A program made the position numbers and the translations under genes. This document shows positions 1 to 9,239 of a stretch of DNA of 64,000 nt, piece after piece (within the stretch, counting starts at the first letter, position 1; the number at the start of each line of letters is the position of its first letter). Below the pieces are notes generated by a model, which was given only the letters and a program-made list of their open reading frames with translations, was not told the origin of the DNA and ran no database searches. Source of the DNA: Anaerobacillus sp. CMMVII (GTDB taxonomy: Bacteria; Bacillota; Bacilli; Bacillales; Anaerobacillaceae); the NCBI RefSeq assembly GCF_025377685.1, contig NZ_JACEHK010000015.1, forward strand, positions 372,001 to 436,000, read 5' to 3'.

Positions 1-1
1 T

Positions 2-408
2 CGAATTTTTATTGATACTCCTGCCACAATAGTAGGACAATATGTTATGCTTTTAATCGGAGTAATTATCTGTGGTTACGGCATTGGTTTATATATAGCT
101 CCCAAATGTGGAGCCGGTCCTAGGGATAGTTTGATGATTGCTATTACTGAAAAAAGTGGCTGGAAAGTTCAGCATGTACGATTTGTAATGGAAATTGTCG
201 TATTAATTATTGGTTGGAGTTTAGGGGGACCTGTATTTGTTGGAACCGTCGTTTTTAGCTTAGCGATTGGTAATGTTGTAGGTTTACGTTGCCACAATGT
301 CAACGTTTAGTAGATGGAATGATAGAAAGAGGGATTAAAATTGAAAATATCGACAAAAGGGCGTTACGGGTTAACGATCATGATGGCATTAGCAAAGAAG
401 CACGGTGA
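2..408 (+). CDS. YczE/YitT-like integral membrane protein, 3' part, frameshifted
   Basis: The 5' end lies outside the window. The readable frame has hydrophobic segments and the family-like stretch GYGIGLYIAPKCGAGPRDS followed by WSLGGPVFVGT, typical of YczE-type membrane proteins of unknown function. The frame stops at 308-310, but adding one T in the run at 283-285 lets it continue as FTLPQCQRLVDGMIERG and on to a TGA at 406-408, which would overlap the start of cymR by 68 bases. The missing T fits the homopolymer-deletion pattern seen elsewhere in the window. Family call is fairly good; the exact C-terminus is an inference. Confidence 0.6.
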
Positions 409-760
409 AGGACCAGTATCATTAAAATCCATAGCGAAGGATTATGATTTGTCAGAACATTACTTAGAGCAATTGATCGCGCCACTTCGAAATGCTTCAT
501 TAGTAAAAAGTGTTCGAGGTGCCTATGGTGGCTACATGCTTGCGAAAGATGCAGATAAAATAACGGCTGGAGATATTATTCGAGTGCTAGAGGGACCAAT
601 TAGCCCTGTAGAAGTACTAGAGGATGAAGAACCAGCAAAACGAGATCTTTGGATTAAAATCCGCGATGCGGTCAAAGATGTTCTTGACAATACCACACTA
701 GATGACTTAGCTAACTACGAAGATAAAGGAAAGCAAGAATACTATATGTTTTATATTTAG
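341..760 (+). CDS. cymR: Rrf2-family cysteine metabolism repressor CymR
   Basis: A 139-residue Rrf2-family winged-helix regulator. The N-terminus MKISTKGRYGLTIMMALA and the HYLEQLIAPLRNASLVKSVRGAYGGY region are characteristic of CymR, the Bacillus repressor of cysteine uptake and synthesis genes that works with the CysK enzyme as corepressor. It lacks the three-cysteine Fe-S cluster motif of IscR, as expected for CymR. Translation starts at a TTG after AGAGGGA. It sits directly before the cysteine desulfurase gene, the same pairing as in B. subtilis (cymR-yrvO-mnmA), linking sulfur supply sensing with sulfur transfer to tRNA. Confidence 0.93.
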   Translation: MKISTKGRYGLTIMMALAKKHGEGPVSLKSIAKDYDLSEHYLEQLIAPLRNASLVKSVRGAYGGYMLAKDADKITAGDIIRVLEGPISPVEVLEDEEPAKRDLWIKIRDAVKDVLDNTTLDDLANYEDKGKQEYYMFYI

Positions 761-771
761 TCCATAATAAG

Positions 772-868
772 TTTAGAGTGTTGAGTTTTGAGTTATGAGT
801 TGTCTTTTGCTTTGCTTCGAAGCTTAGCTGATATTAACTCAACACTCAACACTCATAACTCATAACTG
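772..868. repeat. intergenic hairpin repeat, family 1 (GCTTCGAAGC core)
   Basis: The left arm is made of TTGAGTT-like units (GAGTGTTGAGTTTTGAGTT), the right arm of AACTCAACACTCAACACTC units, so the two arms pair over a long imperfect stem. The centre carries the palindrome GCTTCGAAGC at 814-823. Similar structures with the same core but different arm units occur at 6297-6380 and 9124-9220. Confidence 0.7.
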
Positions 869-896
869 AATTTAGTAAGAAGGTGCCAATATTATC

Positions 897-2039
897 ATGA
901 AATCTATATATGTAGATCATGCTGCTACTTCGCCAACTCATCCGGAGGTTGTCGAAGCAATGCTTCCTTATTTTTATGAGGACTTTGGAAATCCATCTAG
1001 CATTCATCACTTCGGACGAAAAACAAGACAAGCAATTGATGAGGCTAGAGCTTATTTAGCATCTACGATCAATGCCACTGAAAAAGAGATTATTTTTACG
1101 AGTGGTGGGACTGAAGCTGATAATTTAGCTGTCATCGGGTTTACGATGGCCAATCAAAATAAAGGAAAGCATATTATCACGACTGCAATTGAACATCATG
1201 CTCTTTTGCATACGTGTGCCCATTTAGAGAAACAGGGGTTTGAGGTTACATATTTACCCGTCGATCATTCAGGAAAAATATCTATAGATGAACTAAAACA
1301 AGCAGTACGTGAGGATACGATCTTAGTTTCTATTATGTATGGGAATAACGAAGTAGGTACGATCCAACCAATTTTACAAATTGGTGAGTTTTTACAAGAC
1401 AAAGGAATTGCCTTTCATACTGATGCTGTCCAAGCTTATGGTATTGAAGATATCGATGTGAAAAAACTGCATATCGATTTTTTAAGTGTATCTGCTCATA
1501 AAGTAAACGGGCCGAAAGGTGTAGGCTTTCTTTATGCAACAAATACTAAAAAGATCTATCCAAATCTATTTGGAGGGGATCAAGAAAGAAAGCGACGTGC
1601 TGGAACAGAAAATGTTGCTGGAATTGTGGGATTGAAGAAAGCAGCTAAAATAGCCTTTGAAAAAAGAGAAGCAAGAAGAGAAGAATATTTTGCTTTTCGT
1701 CAAAGAATGTTAACGTTGTTTTCTGATCATAATCTCGACTTTGAGATCAATGGAGACGATAACGAATGTTTACCACATATCTTAAATGTTAGTTTTCATG
1801 GAGTTGGAGTAGAGTCCTTCCTAGTGAATTTAGATCTAGCAGGGATAGCTGCTTCGAGTGGTTCCGCTTGTACCGCAGGAAGTTTAGAGCCTTCCCATGT
1901 TTTAGCAGCGATGTTTCCTAACGATAAACAAAGAACAATGTCCGCAGTTAGGTTTAGTTTTGGATTAGGAAATACGTTAGAGGAAATAGAGCAAGTTGCT
2001 AAAGAAACAGTGAAAATTATTCAGAGAATTAAACAGTAA
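897..2039 (+). CDS. yrvO: cysteine desulfurase dedicated to tRNA thiolation (YrvO/IscS type)
   Basis: A 380-residue class V aminotransferase. It removes sulfur from cysteine as an enzyme-bound persulfide, using PLP. The PLP lysine is in SAHKVNGPKG (about residue 202) and the catalytic cysteine in SSGSACTAGS (about residue 325); SGGTEADN near residue 67 is also family-typical. The gene is followed after 18 bases by mnmA, which is the known arrangement for YrvO, the desulfurase that feeds MnmA for 2-thiouridine in tRNA. Start ATG follows AGAAGGTG. The frame is intact. Confidence 0.93.
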   Translation: MKSIYVDHAATSPTHPEVVEAMLPYFYEDFGNPSSIHHFGRKTRQAIDEARAYLASTINATEKEIIFTSGGTEADNLAVIGFTMANQNKGKHIITTAIEHHALLHTCAHLEKQGFEVTYLPVDHSGKISIDELKQAVREDTILVSIMYGNNEVGTIQPILQIGEFLQDKGIAFHTDAVQAYGIEDIDVKKLHIDFLSVSAHKVNGPKGVGFLYATNTKKIYPNLFGGDQERKRRAGTENVAGIVGLKKAAKIAFEKREARREEYFAFRQRMLTLFSDHNLDFEINGDDNECLPHILNVSFHGVGVESFLVNLDLAGIAASSGSACTAGSLEPSHVLAAMFPNDKQRTMSAVRFSFGLGNTLEEIEQVAKETVKIIQRIKQ

Positions 2040-3161
<1,122 letters not shown>

Positions 3162-3185
3162 AAACTAGGGTTTATCGGGTAAGTG

Positions 3186-3222
3186 GACTGATCTCAATGT
3201 GCCTTTGAGACAGTCTTTTTTT
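3186..3222 (+). terminator. rho-independent terminator after mnmA
   Basis: Stem GACTG-A-TCTCAA pairs with TTGAGA-CAGTC, with loop TGTGCCT and a run of seven T residues. It closes the cymR-yrvO-mnmA group. Confidence 0.9.
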
Positions 3223-3268
3223 CCATTAGTGTCTCTTCGGAGAGTAACTATTCAGGGCTTTTCTAACA

Positions 3269-3299
3269 AACTAACCAACCAACCAACTAACCAACAACC
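3269..3299. repeat. short CCAA/CTAA tetranucleotide tract
   Basis: A run of degenerate AACC/AACT tetranucleotides lies between the mnmA terminator and the ribosome-binding site of the TPR gene. It has no matching inverted partner; it may be a slippage-prone tract in the leader of the next gene. Confidence 0.55.
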
Positions 3300-3333
3300 A
3301 GTAAGCGTTATTAAAAAATAAGGAGATTTGAAA

Positions 3334-3999
3334 ATGGATAATAAACAAATCGAAGCTGCACAATTAATTCAAGAAGGAAAACTTGAGGAAGCAGCGAAAC
3401 TACTAAATGAAGCAATTGACGAAAATCCTAGGGATCCACTAGCTTATGTGAACTTTGGTCATCTCCTTTCGATCATTGGTGAAAAAGATCGAGCGATTAC
3501 TTTCTATCATAAGGCAATTGAACTTGATGAGACAATGGCCACAGCATATTACGGTGCAGGGAATACTTATTTTGAACAAGATAAATTTGAAGAAGCGATT
3601 GGAATGTTTAAAGAAGCGATCGCTAATGGCTTAGTAGAAGCAGATGCATACTTTATGCTAGGCCTTTGCTATTCGAATATGGGGATCTTTCCTTACGCGC
3701 TAGCCAATTTTCTAACAGCTACTGAGAAAAACCCAAACGACATTGATGCCTTGTTTCAATACGGGATTACATTAGCACAAACCGGGCAAATTGATGAAGC
3801 TATTGCAACTCTAGAAAAAGTTATTCAACTAAATGAGAACCATGCCGATGCTTATTACAATTTAGGAGTTGCGTTTGCGTTTAAGGAAGAAGGAAAAAAG
3901 GCACTAAAGATGTTCGAAGAGGCGTTGAAAATACAACCAGACCATCTTTTAGCTGGAAATGGGAAAAAACAGCTAGAGGCTTTACTCCAAGAAGAATAA
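3334..3999 (+). CDS. yrrB: tetratricopeptide repeat protein (YrrB)
   Basis: A soluble 221-residue protein built almost entirely of 34-residue TPR units, e.g. ALANFLTATEKNPNDIDAL and ADAYYNLGVAFAFKEEGKK, about six in all, giving an alpha-solenoid for protein binding. There is no catalytic domain, signal peptide or membrane segment. The ATG at 3334 lies 8 bases after AGGAG; the TTG at 3328 is too close. YrrB is found at this same position between mnmA and recD2 in Bacillus. Its partner is not established from the sequence; proximity suggests a tRNA-modification or repair partner but that is inference. Confidence 0.85.
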   Translation: MDNKQIEAAQLIQEGKLEEAAKLLNEAIDENPRDPLAYVNFGHLLSIIGEKDRAITFYHKAIELDETMATAYYGAGNTYFEQDKFEEAIGMFKEAIANGLVEADAYFMLGLCYSNMGIFPYALANFLTATEKNPNDIDALFQYGITLAQTGQIDEAIATLEKVIQLNENHADAYYNLGVAFAFKEEGKKALKMFEEALKIQPDHLLAGNGKKQLEALLQEE

Positions 4000-4026
4000 T
4001 ACTTGGACTGGAAGAGGTTATGACGA

Positions 4027-6309
4027 ATGATTATTGAAACTCCAAATGAGAACCAACCCTATATAAAAGGGGAACTAATTACCGTTGTTTATATGAATGA
4101 AGAGAATTTTTATACCGTTGCAAGGGTAAAAGTACACGATACAAATGTGGAGTTATCTGATAAGGTAATTGCGATTGTAGGGACCCTTCCAAAGCTAGAC
4201 GAAGAACATTTATATACGTTCTATGGGAAAAAAATTGACCATCCTAAGTTCGGTGAACAATTTCAAGTGAGTTCGTTTGAAAAAGAGATACCAAAAACAA
4301 CAGAGGGAATCGTCCGTTATCTGAGCAGTGATCGTTTTAAAGGAATTGGACGAAAGACAGCTGAAGCTATTGTTCAAACTTTAGGCGAGCAAGCGATTTC
4401 TAAAATTATTGAAGACAAAAATGTATTGAAAAAAATTCCGACATTAAAAGATGATAAAATCCAATTGATTTACAATCAAGTGATTGAACATCAAGGGATT
4501 GAACAGGTTTTAATAGAGCTATATAAATTTGGATTCGGTGCACAACTGGCAATGAGGATATTCCAAGCTTATAAGGATGAGACGCTTCAAGTAGTGAAAA
4601 CTAATCCATATCAACTCATCTACGACGTTGAAGGGATTGGTTTTGCTAGAGCAGATGCTTTAGGGCAAGTGCTTGGTTTTACGAAAGAACAACCTGAACG
4701 AATCCATGCCGGATGCCTTCATATTGTCCAAGAAATGTCTTTGCAGGAAGGACACGTTTATATCGAAAGAAGTGAGCTTATCGGAGGAGCCATTAAGCTA
4801 CTTAGCGATTTCTCGTATTCAATCTCAAGACAAGATGTTGAGCAGCAATTGTTGTTTTTAGAAGAAGAAGGACAACTAATTGTTGAGGGGGAAAATGTAT
4901 ACCTACCTTCTTTATTTTTTGCTGAGAAGGGTCTGGTTACAAATATAAGTAAACTTTTAACTGACGATACTCAAATTGAAGAGTTCCCTGAAGCAGAGTT
5001 TCTAAAGGCAATTGGTGAGACAGAGGAAGAATTAAAAATTGAATATGCTCCGTCTCAAAAAGAGGCAATTAAAACTGCGCTTAAATCAGGAATTATGATT
5101 TTGACAGGGGGGCCTGGAACAGGTAAGACGACAGTGATTAAGGGCATTGTTGAATCTTATGCAAAGCTTCATGGGCTTTCATTAAATAAAAGAGATTACG
5201 GAAAAAACAATCCCTTTCCAATTATCTTGGTTGCCCCTACTGGAAGAGCTGCAAAACGAATGTCTGAAGCGACTGGTCTGCCTGCTGAAACCATTCACCG
5301 TCTGTTAGGTTGGAAGGGTGGTCATTCAGGATTTGAAAAAGATGAGGATAATCCAATAGAGGGTAAATTACTGATAGTTGATGAAGTTTCGATGGTAGAT
5401 ATCTGGCTCGCCAACCAGTTGTTTAAATCTTTGCCAAGTACGATTCAGGTCATCCTAGTAGGTGACGAAGATCAGTTACCGTCAGTAGGCCCTGGCCAAG
5501 TGTTAAGTGAATTGCTGCATTCAAATGTAATACCGACAGTAAACTTAATTGATATCTATCGCCAAGCAAAAGAATCCTCGATCATTCAGTTAGCACACAA
5601 AATGAAAGAAGGTCATTTACCTGAGGACATAACAGAAGCCAAGGTAGACCGACGTTTTTTCCCATGCAGTCAAGAACAAGTTATCTCAGTTATTACGCAA
5701 ATTTGCCAAAATGCGCTAAAAAAAGGCTATACGGCAAAGGAAATACAAGTGTTGGCGCCTATGTATCGTGGTAATGCTGGTATTGAAGCATTAAATACAA
5801 CACTTCAAAAGATATTTAATCCAAAACAAGAAAAACAGCGAGAGATTGTTTTTGGTGAAGTTTCATACCGAGTCGGTGATGTCGTTTTACAGCTTGTTAA
5901 TAATCCTGAAGAAAACGTATTTAATGGCGATAGAGGGGAAATCGTTGCTATTTTTTACGCCAAAGAAAATGTTGAAAAGCAAGACCAAGTGGTTATTTCT
6001 TTCGAGGGAATTGAAGTTACATACACAAAACAAGATCTAAATCAAATTACATTAGCTTATTGCTGCAGTGTTCATAAGTCACAGGGCAGTGAATTTCCCA
6101 TTGTCATTATGCCAATTGTCAGAGGGTATCACAGAATGCTTCGTCGTAATTTAGTTTATACAGGAATTACAAGAGCAAAAGAGTATTTAATCCTTTGCGG
6201 GGAAGTAAAGGCCTTCGAGACAGCAATCCAGCAACAAAATGAGATGAAGCGTAATACGAAATTAAGGGAGAAACTGATGGCAGTTATGAGTTTGAGTGAG
6301 GAGTTTTGA
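4027..6309 (+). CDS. recD2: ATP-dependent 5'-3' DNA helicase RecD2
   Basis: A 760-residue superfamily 1B helicase that works without RecBC. The N-terminal part contains helix-hairpin-helix stretches (GIGRKTAEAIV near residue 108), typical of RecD2 and absent from E. coli RecD. Walker A is GGPGTGKTT (about residue 360), Walker B DEVSMVD (about 451), and late motifs include GDEDQLPSVGPGQ and HKSQGSEFP. It acts in DNA repair and replication-fork maintenance. Start ATG 4027 follows GGAAGAGG. The gene is intact and followed by a family 1 repeat. Confidence 0.95.
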   Translation: MIIETPNENQPYIKGELITVVYMNEENFYTVARVKVHDTNVELSDKVIAIVGTLPKLDEEHLYTFYGKKIDHPKFGEQFQVSSFEKEIPKTTEGIVRYLSSDRFKGIGRKTAEAIVQTLGEQAISKIIEDKNVLKKIPTLKDDKIQLIYNQVIEHQGIEQVLIELYKFGFGAQLAMRIFQAYKDETLQVVKTNPYQLIYDVEGIGFARADALGQVLGFTKEQPERIHAGCLHIVQEMSLQEGHVYIERSELIGGAIKLLSDFSYSISRQDVEQQLLFLEEEGQLIVEGENVYLPSLFFAEKGLVTNISKLLTDDTQIEEFPEAEFLKAIGETEEELKIEYAPSQKEAIKTALKSGIMILTGGPGTGKTTVIKGIVESYAKLHGLSLNKRDYGKNNPFPIILVAPTGRAAKRMSEATGLPAETIHRLLGWKGGHSGFEKDEDNPIEGKLLIVDEVSMVDIWLANQLFKSLPSTIQVILVGDEDQLPSVGPGQVLSELLHSNVIPTVNLIDIYRQAKESSIIQLAHKMKEGHLPEDITEAKVDRRFFPCSQEQVISVITQICQNALKKGYTAKEIQVLAPMYRGNAGIEALNTTLQKIFNPKQEKQREIVFGEVSYRVGDVVLQLVNNPEENVFNGDRGEIVAIFYAKENVEKQDQVVISFEGIEVTYTKQDLNQITLAYCCSVHKSQGSEFPIVIMPIVRGYHRMLRRNLVYTGITRAKEYLILCGEVKAFETAIQQQNEMKRNTKLREKLMAVMSLSEEF

Positions 6310-6380
6310 GTTTTTTTAGCAATGCTTCGAAGGTTTACCGAGAATAACTCAAAACTCCAAATTCAAAACTCATCACTCAG
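6297..6380. repeat. intergenic hairpin repeat, family 1
   Basis: Left arm GAGTTTTGAGTTTTTTTAGC includes the recD2 stop codon; right arm is AACTCAAAACTCCAAATTC plus AAAACTCATCACTC. The centre reads TGCTTCGAAGG at 6323-6333, close to the core of the copy at 772-868. Confidence 0.65.
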
Positions 6381-6456
6381 TTGGAAGTAGTTACTTAGCA
6401 TGTTTAGTTGAGGAATAACAAACTATATAAATGTTCGGAAAGGTGGGGGATTAACT

Positions 6457-6936
6457 TTGCGAACGTTTTCCGTTCTTAATGGTTTACCCGTTATTTCTTT
6501 AACTGGTGGAAAAGAAATTGGCAAAGTGATCGATTTATTGTTTCATAAAACACATGTCGAAGGTTTTTTAATTGATCAGAATGGCTGGTTAAATCGCCAT
6601 CTTTTTGTACCGTTAGAAAATATTCATGCAATAGGACATGATGCTTTAATTATTGATGACGTTAAAGAGCTATCCACTTTTGATAAAAAACAGTTTCCAT
6701 TCTATTCTCTTCATAATGGGACAAAGAAAATTGTTGGGAAGACATTAATGTCGACCGAAGGGGAAAAGTTGGGCTTGGTAGAAGATGTATATTTTAATGA
6801 AAATTTGGGCAATATCGTAGGGTATGAGGTGACAGACGGTCTAATCGCTGATTTAAAAGAGGGGAAACGAGTGTTGAAATCGACAACTCCTTTAACAGTT
6901 GGTGAAGAAGTTCTCGTCATCGATTTAAATTGTTAA
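6457..6936 (+). CDS. yrrD: PRC-barrel domain protein (YrrD)
   Basis: A 159-residue protein with two PRC-barrel beta modules, the first around residues 5-70 (SLTGGKEIGKVIDLLF) and the second around 85-150 (KTLMSTEGEKLGLVEDVYF). PRC barrels occur in photosynthetic reaction centre H subunit and RimM; a molecular role for YrrD is not established. It begins with TTG at 6457 after AAAGGTGGGGG. Position between recD2 and yrrI matches B. subtilis yrrD. No signal peptide or membrane segment is seen. Confidence 0.85.
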   Translation: MRTFSVLNGLPVISLTGGKEIGKVIDLLFHKTHVEGFLIDQNGWLNRHLFVPLENIHAIGHDALIIDDVKELSTFDKKQFPFYSLHNGTKKIVGKTLMSTEGEKLGLVEDVYFNENLGNIVGYEVTDGLIADLKEGKRVLKSTTPLTVGEEVLVIDLNC

Positions 6937-6949
6937 AGGAGGCCCTGCG

Positions 6950-7141
6950 ATGCGTTGTCCTAATTGCAAAGGGAAGGATATTGGAAAAATTGGTACAAAT
7001 CAATATTATTGCTGGCATTGTTTTATTGAATTAACTATCGTGAACGGGCGATTTTCACTACACCAAGTTGAAGAAGACGGGAGCTTAAGCTCACTTGATG
7101 ATCTTTTTGAGGATGAGGATATGAGCGTGGAAAGCAGCTAA
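6950..7141 (+). CDS. small zinc-ribbon-like protein
   Basis: A 63-residue protein starting MRCPNCKGKDIGKIG with a second pair CWHC at residues 22-25, so CxxC-N15-CxxC is a probable zinc-binding ribbon. The C-terminus is acidic (DDLFEDEDMS). The start is 13 bases after yrrD and preceded by AAAGGAGG, so the two are co-transcribed and probably translated together. It lies where B. subtilis has small conserved genes of unknown function. A role in nucleic-acid or protein binding is possible but not shown. Confidence 0.75.
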   Translation: MRCPNCKGKDIGKIGTNQYYCWHCFIELTIVNGRFSLHQVEEDGSLSSLDDLFEDEDMSVESS

Positions 7142-7225
7142 CAATCGTTCGTACATTAAGTGTTAGAGGGGAAGTAGTTTGACCAAAAGTCAAAGGAAGA
7201 CACTCTATAATTGGTGGTGAATGAA

Positions 7226-7414
7226 ATGCGTACAACAACATTATTAGCGATCGGATTAGGGGCCGCTGCTGTTACAATGATGGATCCAAAACGTCGCAAA
7301 AGAATGATGCGAATGATGGAACCAATGACGAACAACATTGAAATGGCAGAAATGATGCCTTCGAAGCGTACAATTCAAAAAATTCAAAAACGTATGATGC
7401 GTACATTTTCTTAA
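7226..7414 (+). CDS. yrzQ: small YrzQ/DUF3918-like protein
   Basis: A 62-residue protein: hydrophobic N-terminal stretch TLLAIGLGAAAVTMM, then a very basic methionine-rich segment (DPKRRKRMMRMM) and KRTIQKIQKRMMRTF at the end. This composition resembles the YrzQ family found next to yrrI in Bacillus. The ATG at 7226 follows GGTGGTGA; upstream in-frame TTG/GTG codons overlap that ribosome-binding site. Function unknown. A strong terminator follows within 10 bases. Confidence 0.7.
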   Translation: MRTTTLLAIGLGAAAVTMMDPKRRKRMMRMMEPMTNNIEMAEMMPSKRTIQKIQKRMMRTFS

Positions 7415-7422
7415 ATGAAAGA

Positions 7423-7451
7423 AGCTCCTAGTCAAGGCTAGGGGCTTTTTT
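7423..7451 (+). terminator. rho-independent terminator after yrzQ
   Basis: Nine-pair stem AGCTCCTAG / CTAGGGGCT with a six-base loop and a T run. Confidence 0.9.
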
Positions 7452-7454
7452 AGT

Positions 7455-7605
7455 TAAGAGTGTAAAGTTATATCTTATAAAAAAATAAATGTATAAACAG
7501 ATTTCTGAGCTATGTTATCCACTAAACGTAAATGGCGATTTCTTATAAACAATTCTCCGAAGCTTTTGCTTTTAACACTATAAACTTTAAACTTTAAACT
7601 CAAAT
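7455..7605. repeat. probable degenerate family 1 hairpin region
   Basis: TTAAGAGTGTAAAGTT on the left can pair with AACTTTAAACTTTAAACTC on the right, and TCCGAAGCTTTTGC lies within the right half. It resembles family 1 but the core palindrome is degraded. No gene is seen between 7452 and 7665. Confidence 0.4.
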
Positions 7606-7665
7606 TATAATTTAGCAGTTCTTGTAAATAATAACATTAGCTTGGATAACTATGGGGTGAGTTTT

Positions 7666-8769
7666 TTGGAACCATTACCAATAAAATGGCTTATTCGATT
7701 TGTAAGTCTCTTAGTGTTATTTTTGTGCGGCTACGTTTTTTTACTACTTGCTCCAATCTGGGAACCAATTTTAACCGTCACTATTAGAGTTGCAACCCCG
7801 TTTATCATTGCTGGGGTTATCACTTACTTATTGCATCCAATTGTCGAGCAATTGAAGAATATGGGGCTACCAAGACCAATTTCGATCCTCTTAATTTACG
7901 TTGTATTCATGTTTGTATTTGCTTCTTTGTTAATGAAGGGAACTCCTTACATTATTGAAGAACTTAAGGATTTAGTTGAAAATATACCTAATTTCATCAA
8001 CATCTATCGTGATTTGGTTAGTGATTTCTATAAGCAGACGTCTATGATGCCTGACGGGTTTCGAGTGAAAGCAGAAGGATGGTTAACGAATATAGAAGGA
8101 GTAGCGGCTGATGGTGTTGTCGGTACTGTTGAAACTCTAGGTGGATTAGTAGATTATTTATTAATGATTATTATTATTCCCTTCCTGGTTTTCTATCTTT
8201 TAAAAGATTTTAATTTACTCGAGAAAACAGCTTGGTATTTAACGCCTCGTAAATGGAGAGGTTCAGGGAGAGAGTTGTTAAGGAATATTAATGTGTCATT
8301 AGGTAACTACATTAGGGGGCAATTGATAGTCTGTTTAGCAGTAGCAATTATCGCTTCATTGGGACTTTGGCTAATCGGGATGCCTTATGCAGTAATTCTG
8401 GGTATTTTCATTGGTATCACTAATATCATTCCTTATTTTGGCCCTATTATAGGTGCAGTCCCAGTAGCAATTATTGCGTTTACGGAATCGTTTCAACTAG
8501 TTTTACTAGGATTAATGGTTAATTTCGGTCTACAGATGATCGAGGGAAACATTTTATCCCCTTTAATTGTAGGGAAAAGCTTACATATGCACCCAATTTT
8601 AATTATGTTAGCTTTAATTGTTGGTGGAGAAGTTGGAGGGATCATTGGACTTATTTTGGCTGTACCAATTTTGGCGGTCATTAAAGTTTTATTATCCATG
8701 TTCGTGAGGCTCTGCAAGAAAAACACGAAAAAGCAGCAAAAATGTAACTCGGAAAAAATGGGATCATAA
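7666..8769 (+). CDS. yrrI: AI-2E family transporter (YrrI, former UPF0118)
   Basis: A roughly 367-residue polytopic membrane protein. Membrane segments include LLVLFLCGYVFLLLAPIW near the start, FIIAGVITYLLHPIVE, and a C-terminal cluster with the family signature FGPIIGAVPVAIIAF and EGNILSPLIVGKSLHMHP. The family includes exporters of autoinducer-2 and Na+/H+ antiporters, so the substrate is open. The TTG at 7666 follows GGGGTGA; an in-frame TTG at 7642 has no ribosome-binding site. B. subtilis yrrI lies at the same place before alaS. Confidence 0.85.
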   Translation: MEPLPIKWLIRFVSLLVLFLCGYVFLLLAPIWEPILTVTIRVATPFIIAGVITYLLHPIVEQLKNMGLPRPISILLIYVVFMFVFASLLMKGTPYIIEELKDLVENIPNFINIYRDLVSDFYKQTSMMPDGFRVKAEGWLTNIEGVAADGVVGTVETLGGLVDYLLMIIIIPFLVFYLLKDFNLLEKTAWYLTPRKWRGSGRELLRNINVSLGNYIRGQLIVCLAVAIIASLGLWLIGMPYAVILGIFIGITNIIPYFGPIIGAVPVAIIAFTESFQLVLLGLMVNFGLQMIEGNILSPLIVGKSLHMHPILIMLALIVGGEVGGIIGLILAVPILAVIKVLLSMFVRLCKKNTKKQQKCNSEKMGS

Positions 8770-8889
8770 AATTGCAGGAATGGCATGATATTGACAAAGA
8801 GTTTTCCGATAACTATAATGACCTTAACAAGCTAAAATATTGAAAACTTGATGAAGGAACCCTTTATTAAAGACCATCTAAATAAGGTT

Positions 8890-9116
8890 TATGTAAGAAT
8901 GTTTGCTTACAAGATCCTAACGCAGAGAAGAATTTCCATGGCTGAGAGAAATTCTAGATGAAGGTTAATAAAAAGCTACTCCTGAAAGCAGGCCAAAACC
9001 TGCCGGCTAAAAACCGTTATTTATGATTTAAGGTGATGAACAGATTTCTTCGTTCATAACTAGGGTGGTACCGCGTGAGTTCAGCTCTCGTCCCTGTTTG
9101 GGATGAGGGCTTTTTT
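8890..9116 (+). promoter_or_regulatory. T-box riboswitch (alanine) of alaS
   Basis: The T-box sequence AGGGTGGTACCGCG is at 9062-9075. Stem I contains GCAGAGAAGAA and GGCTGAGAG; by comparison with the glyQS leader the specifier is GCT at 8975-8977 (followed by ACTCCTGAAAGC), an alanine codon matching the gene. The terminator has an 11-pair stem (9084-9094 with 9100-9110) followed by six T. Uncharged tRNA-Ala would stabilise the antiterminator and switch on alaS. Confidence 0.93.
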
Positions 9117-9123
9117 CTATTCA

Positions 9124-9220
9124 AATTTAAAATGTAGAATGTAGAATTTAAAATGTTTTCTTAATGCTTCGAAGCTCTACATAAAAAAATTCTGCATTTT
9201 ACATTCTGAATTCTACATTT
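9124..9220. repeat. intergenic hairpin repeat, family 1, between T-box and alaS
   Basis: Left arm AATGTAGAATGTAGAATTT pairs with right-arm units ATTCTGAATTCTACATTT; core GCTTCGAAGC at 9166-9175 is identical to the copy near 814. It lies downstream of the T-box terminator, so the alaS mRNA leader carries a second large hairpin before the ribosome-binding site. Confidence 0.7.
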
Positions 9221-9239
9221 AAAAAGGGAGGAATTAAAA

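Noticed and set aside
35-340. In-frame stop in the YczE-like gene considered as a second recoding event
   Set aside because: The stop is TAG and follows a loss of frame in a T run, so a missing base explains it better.
7156-7338. Minus-strand ORFs opposite yrzQ
   Set aside because: They run against the clear plus-strand gene and terminator and lack a start context.
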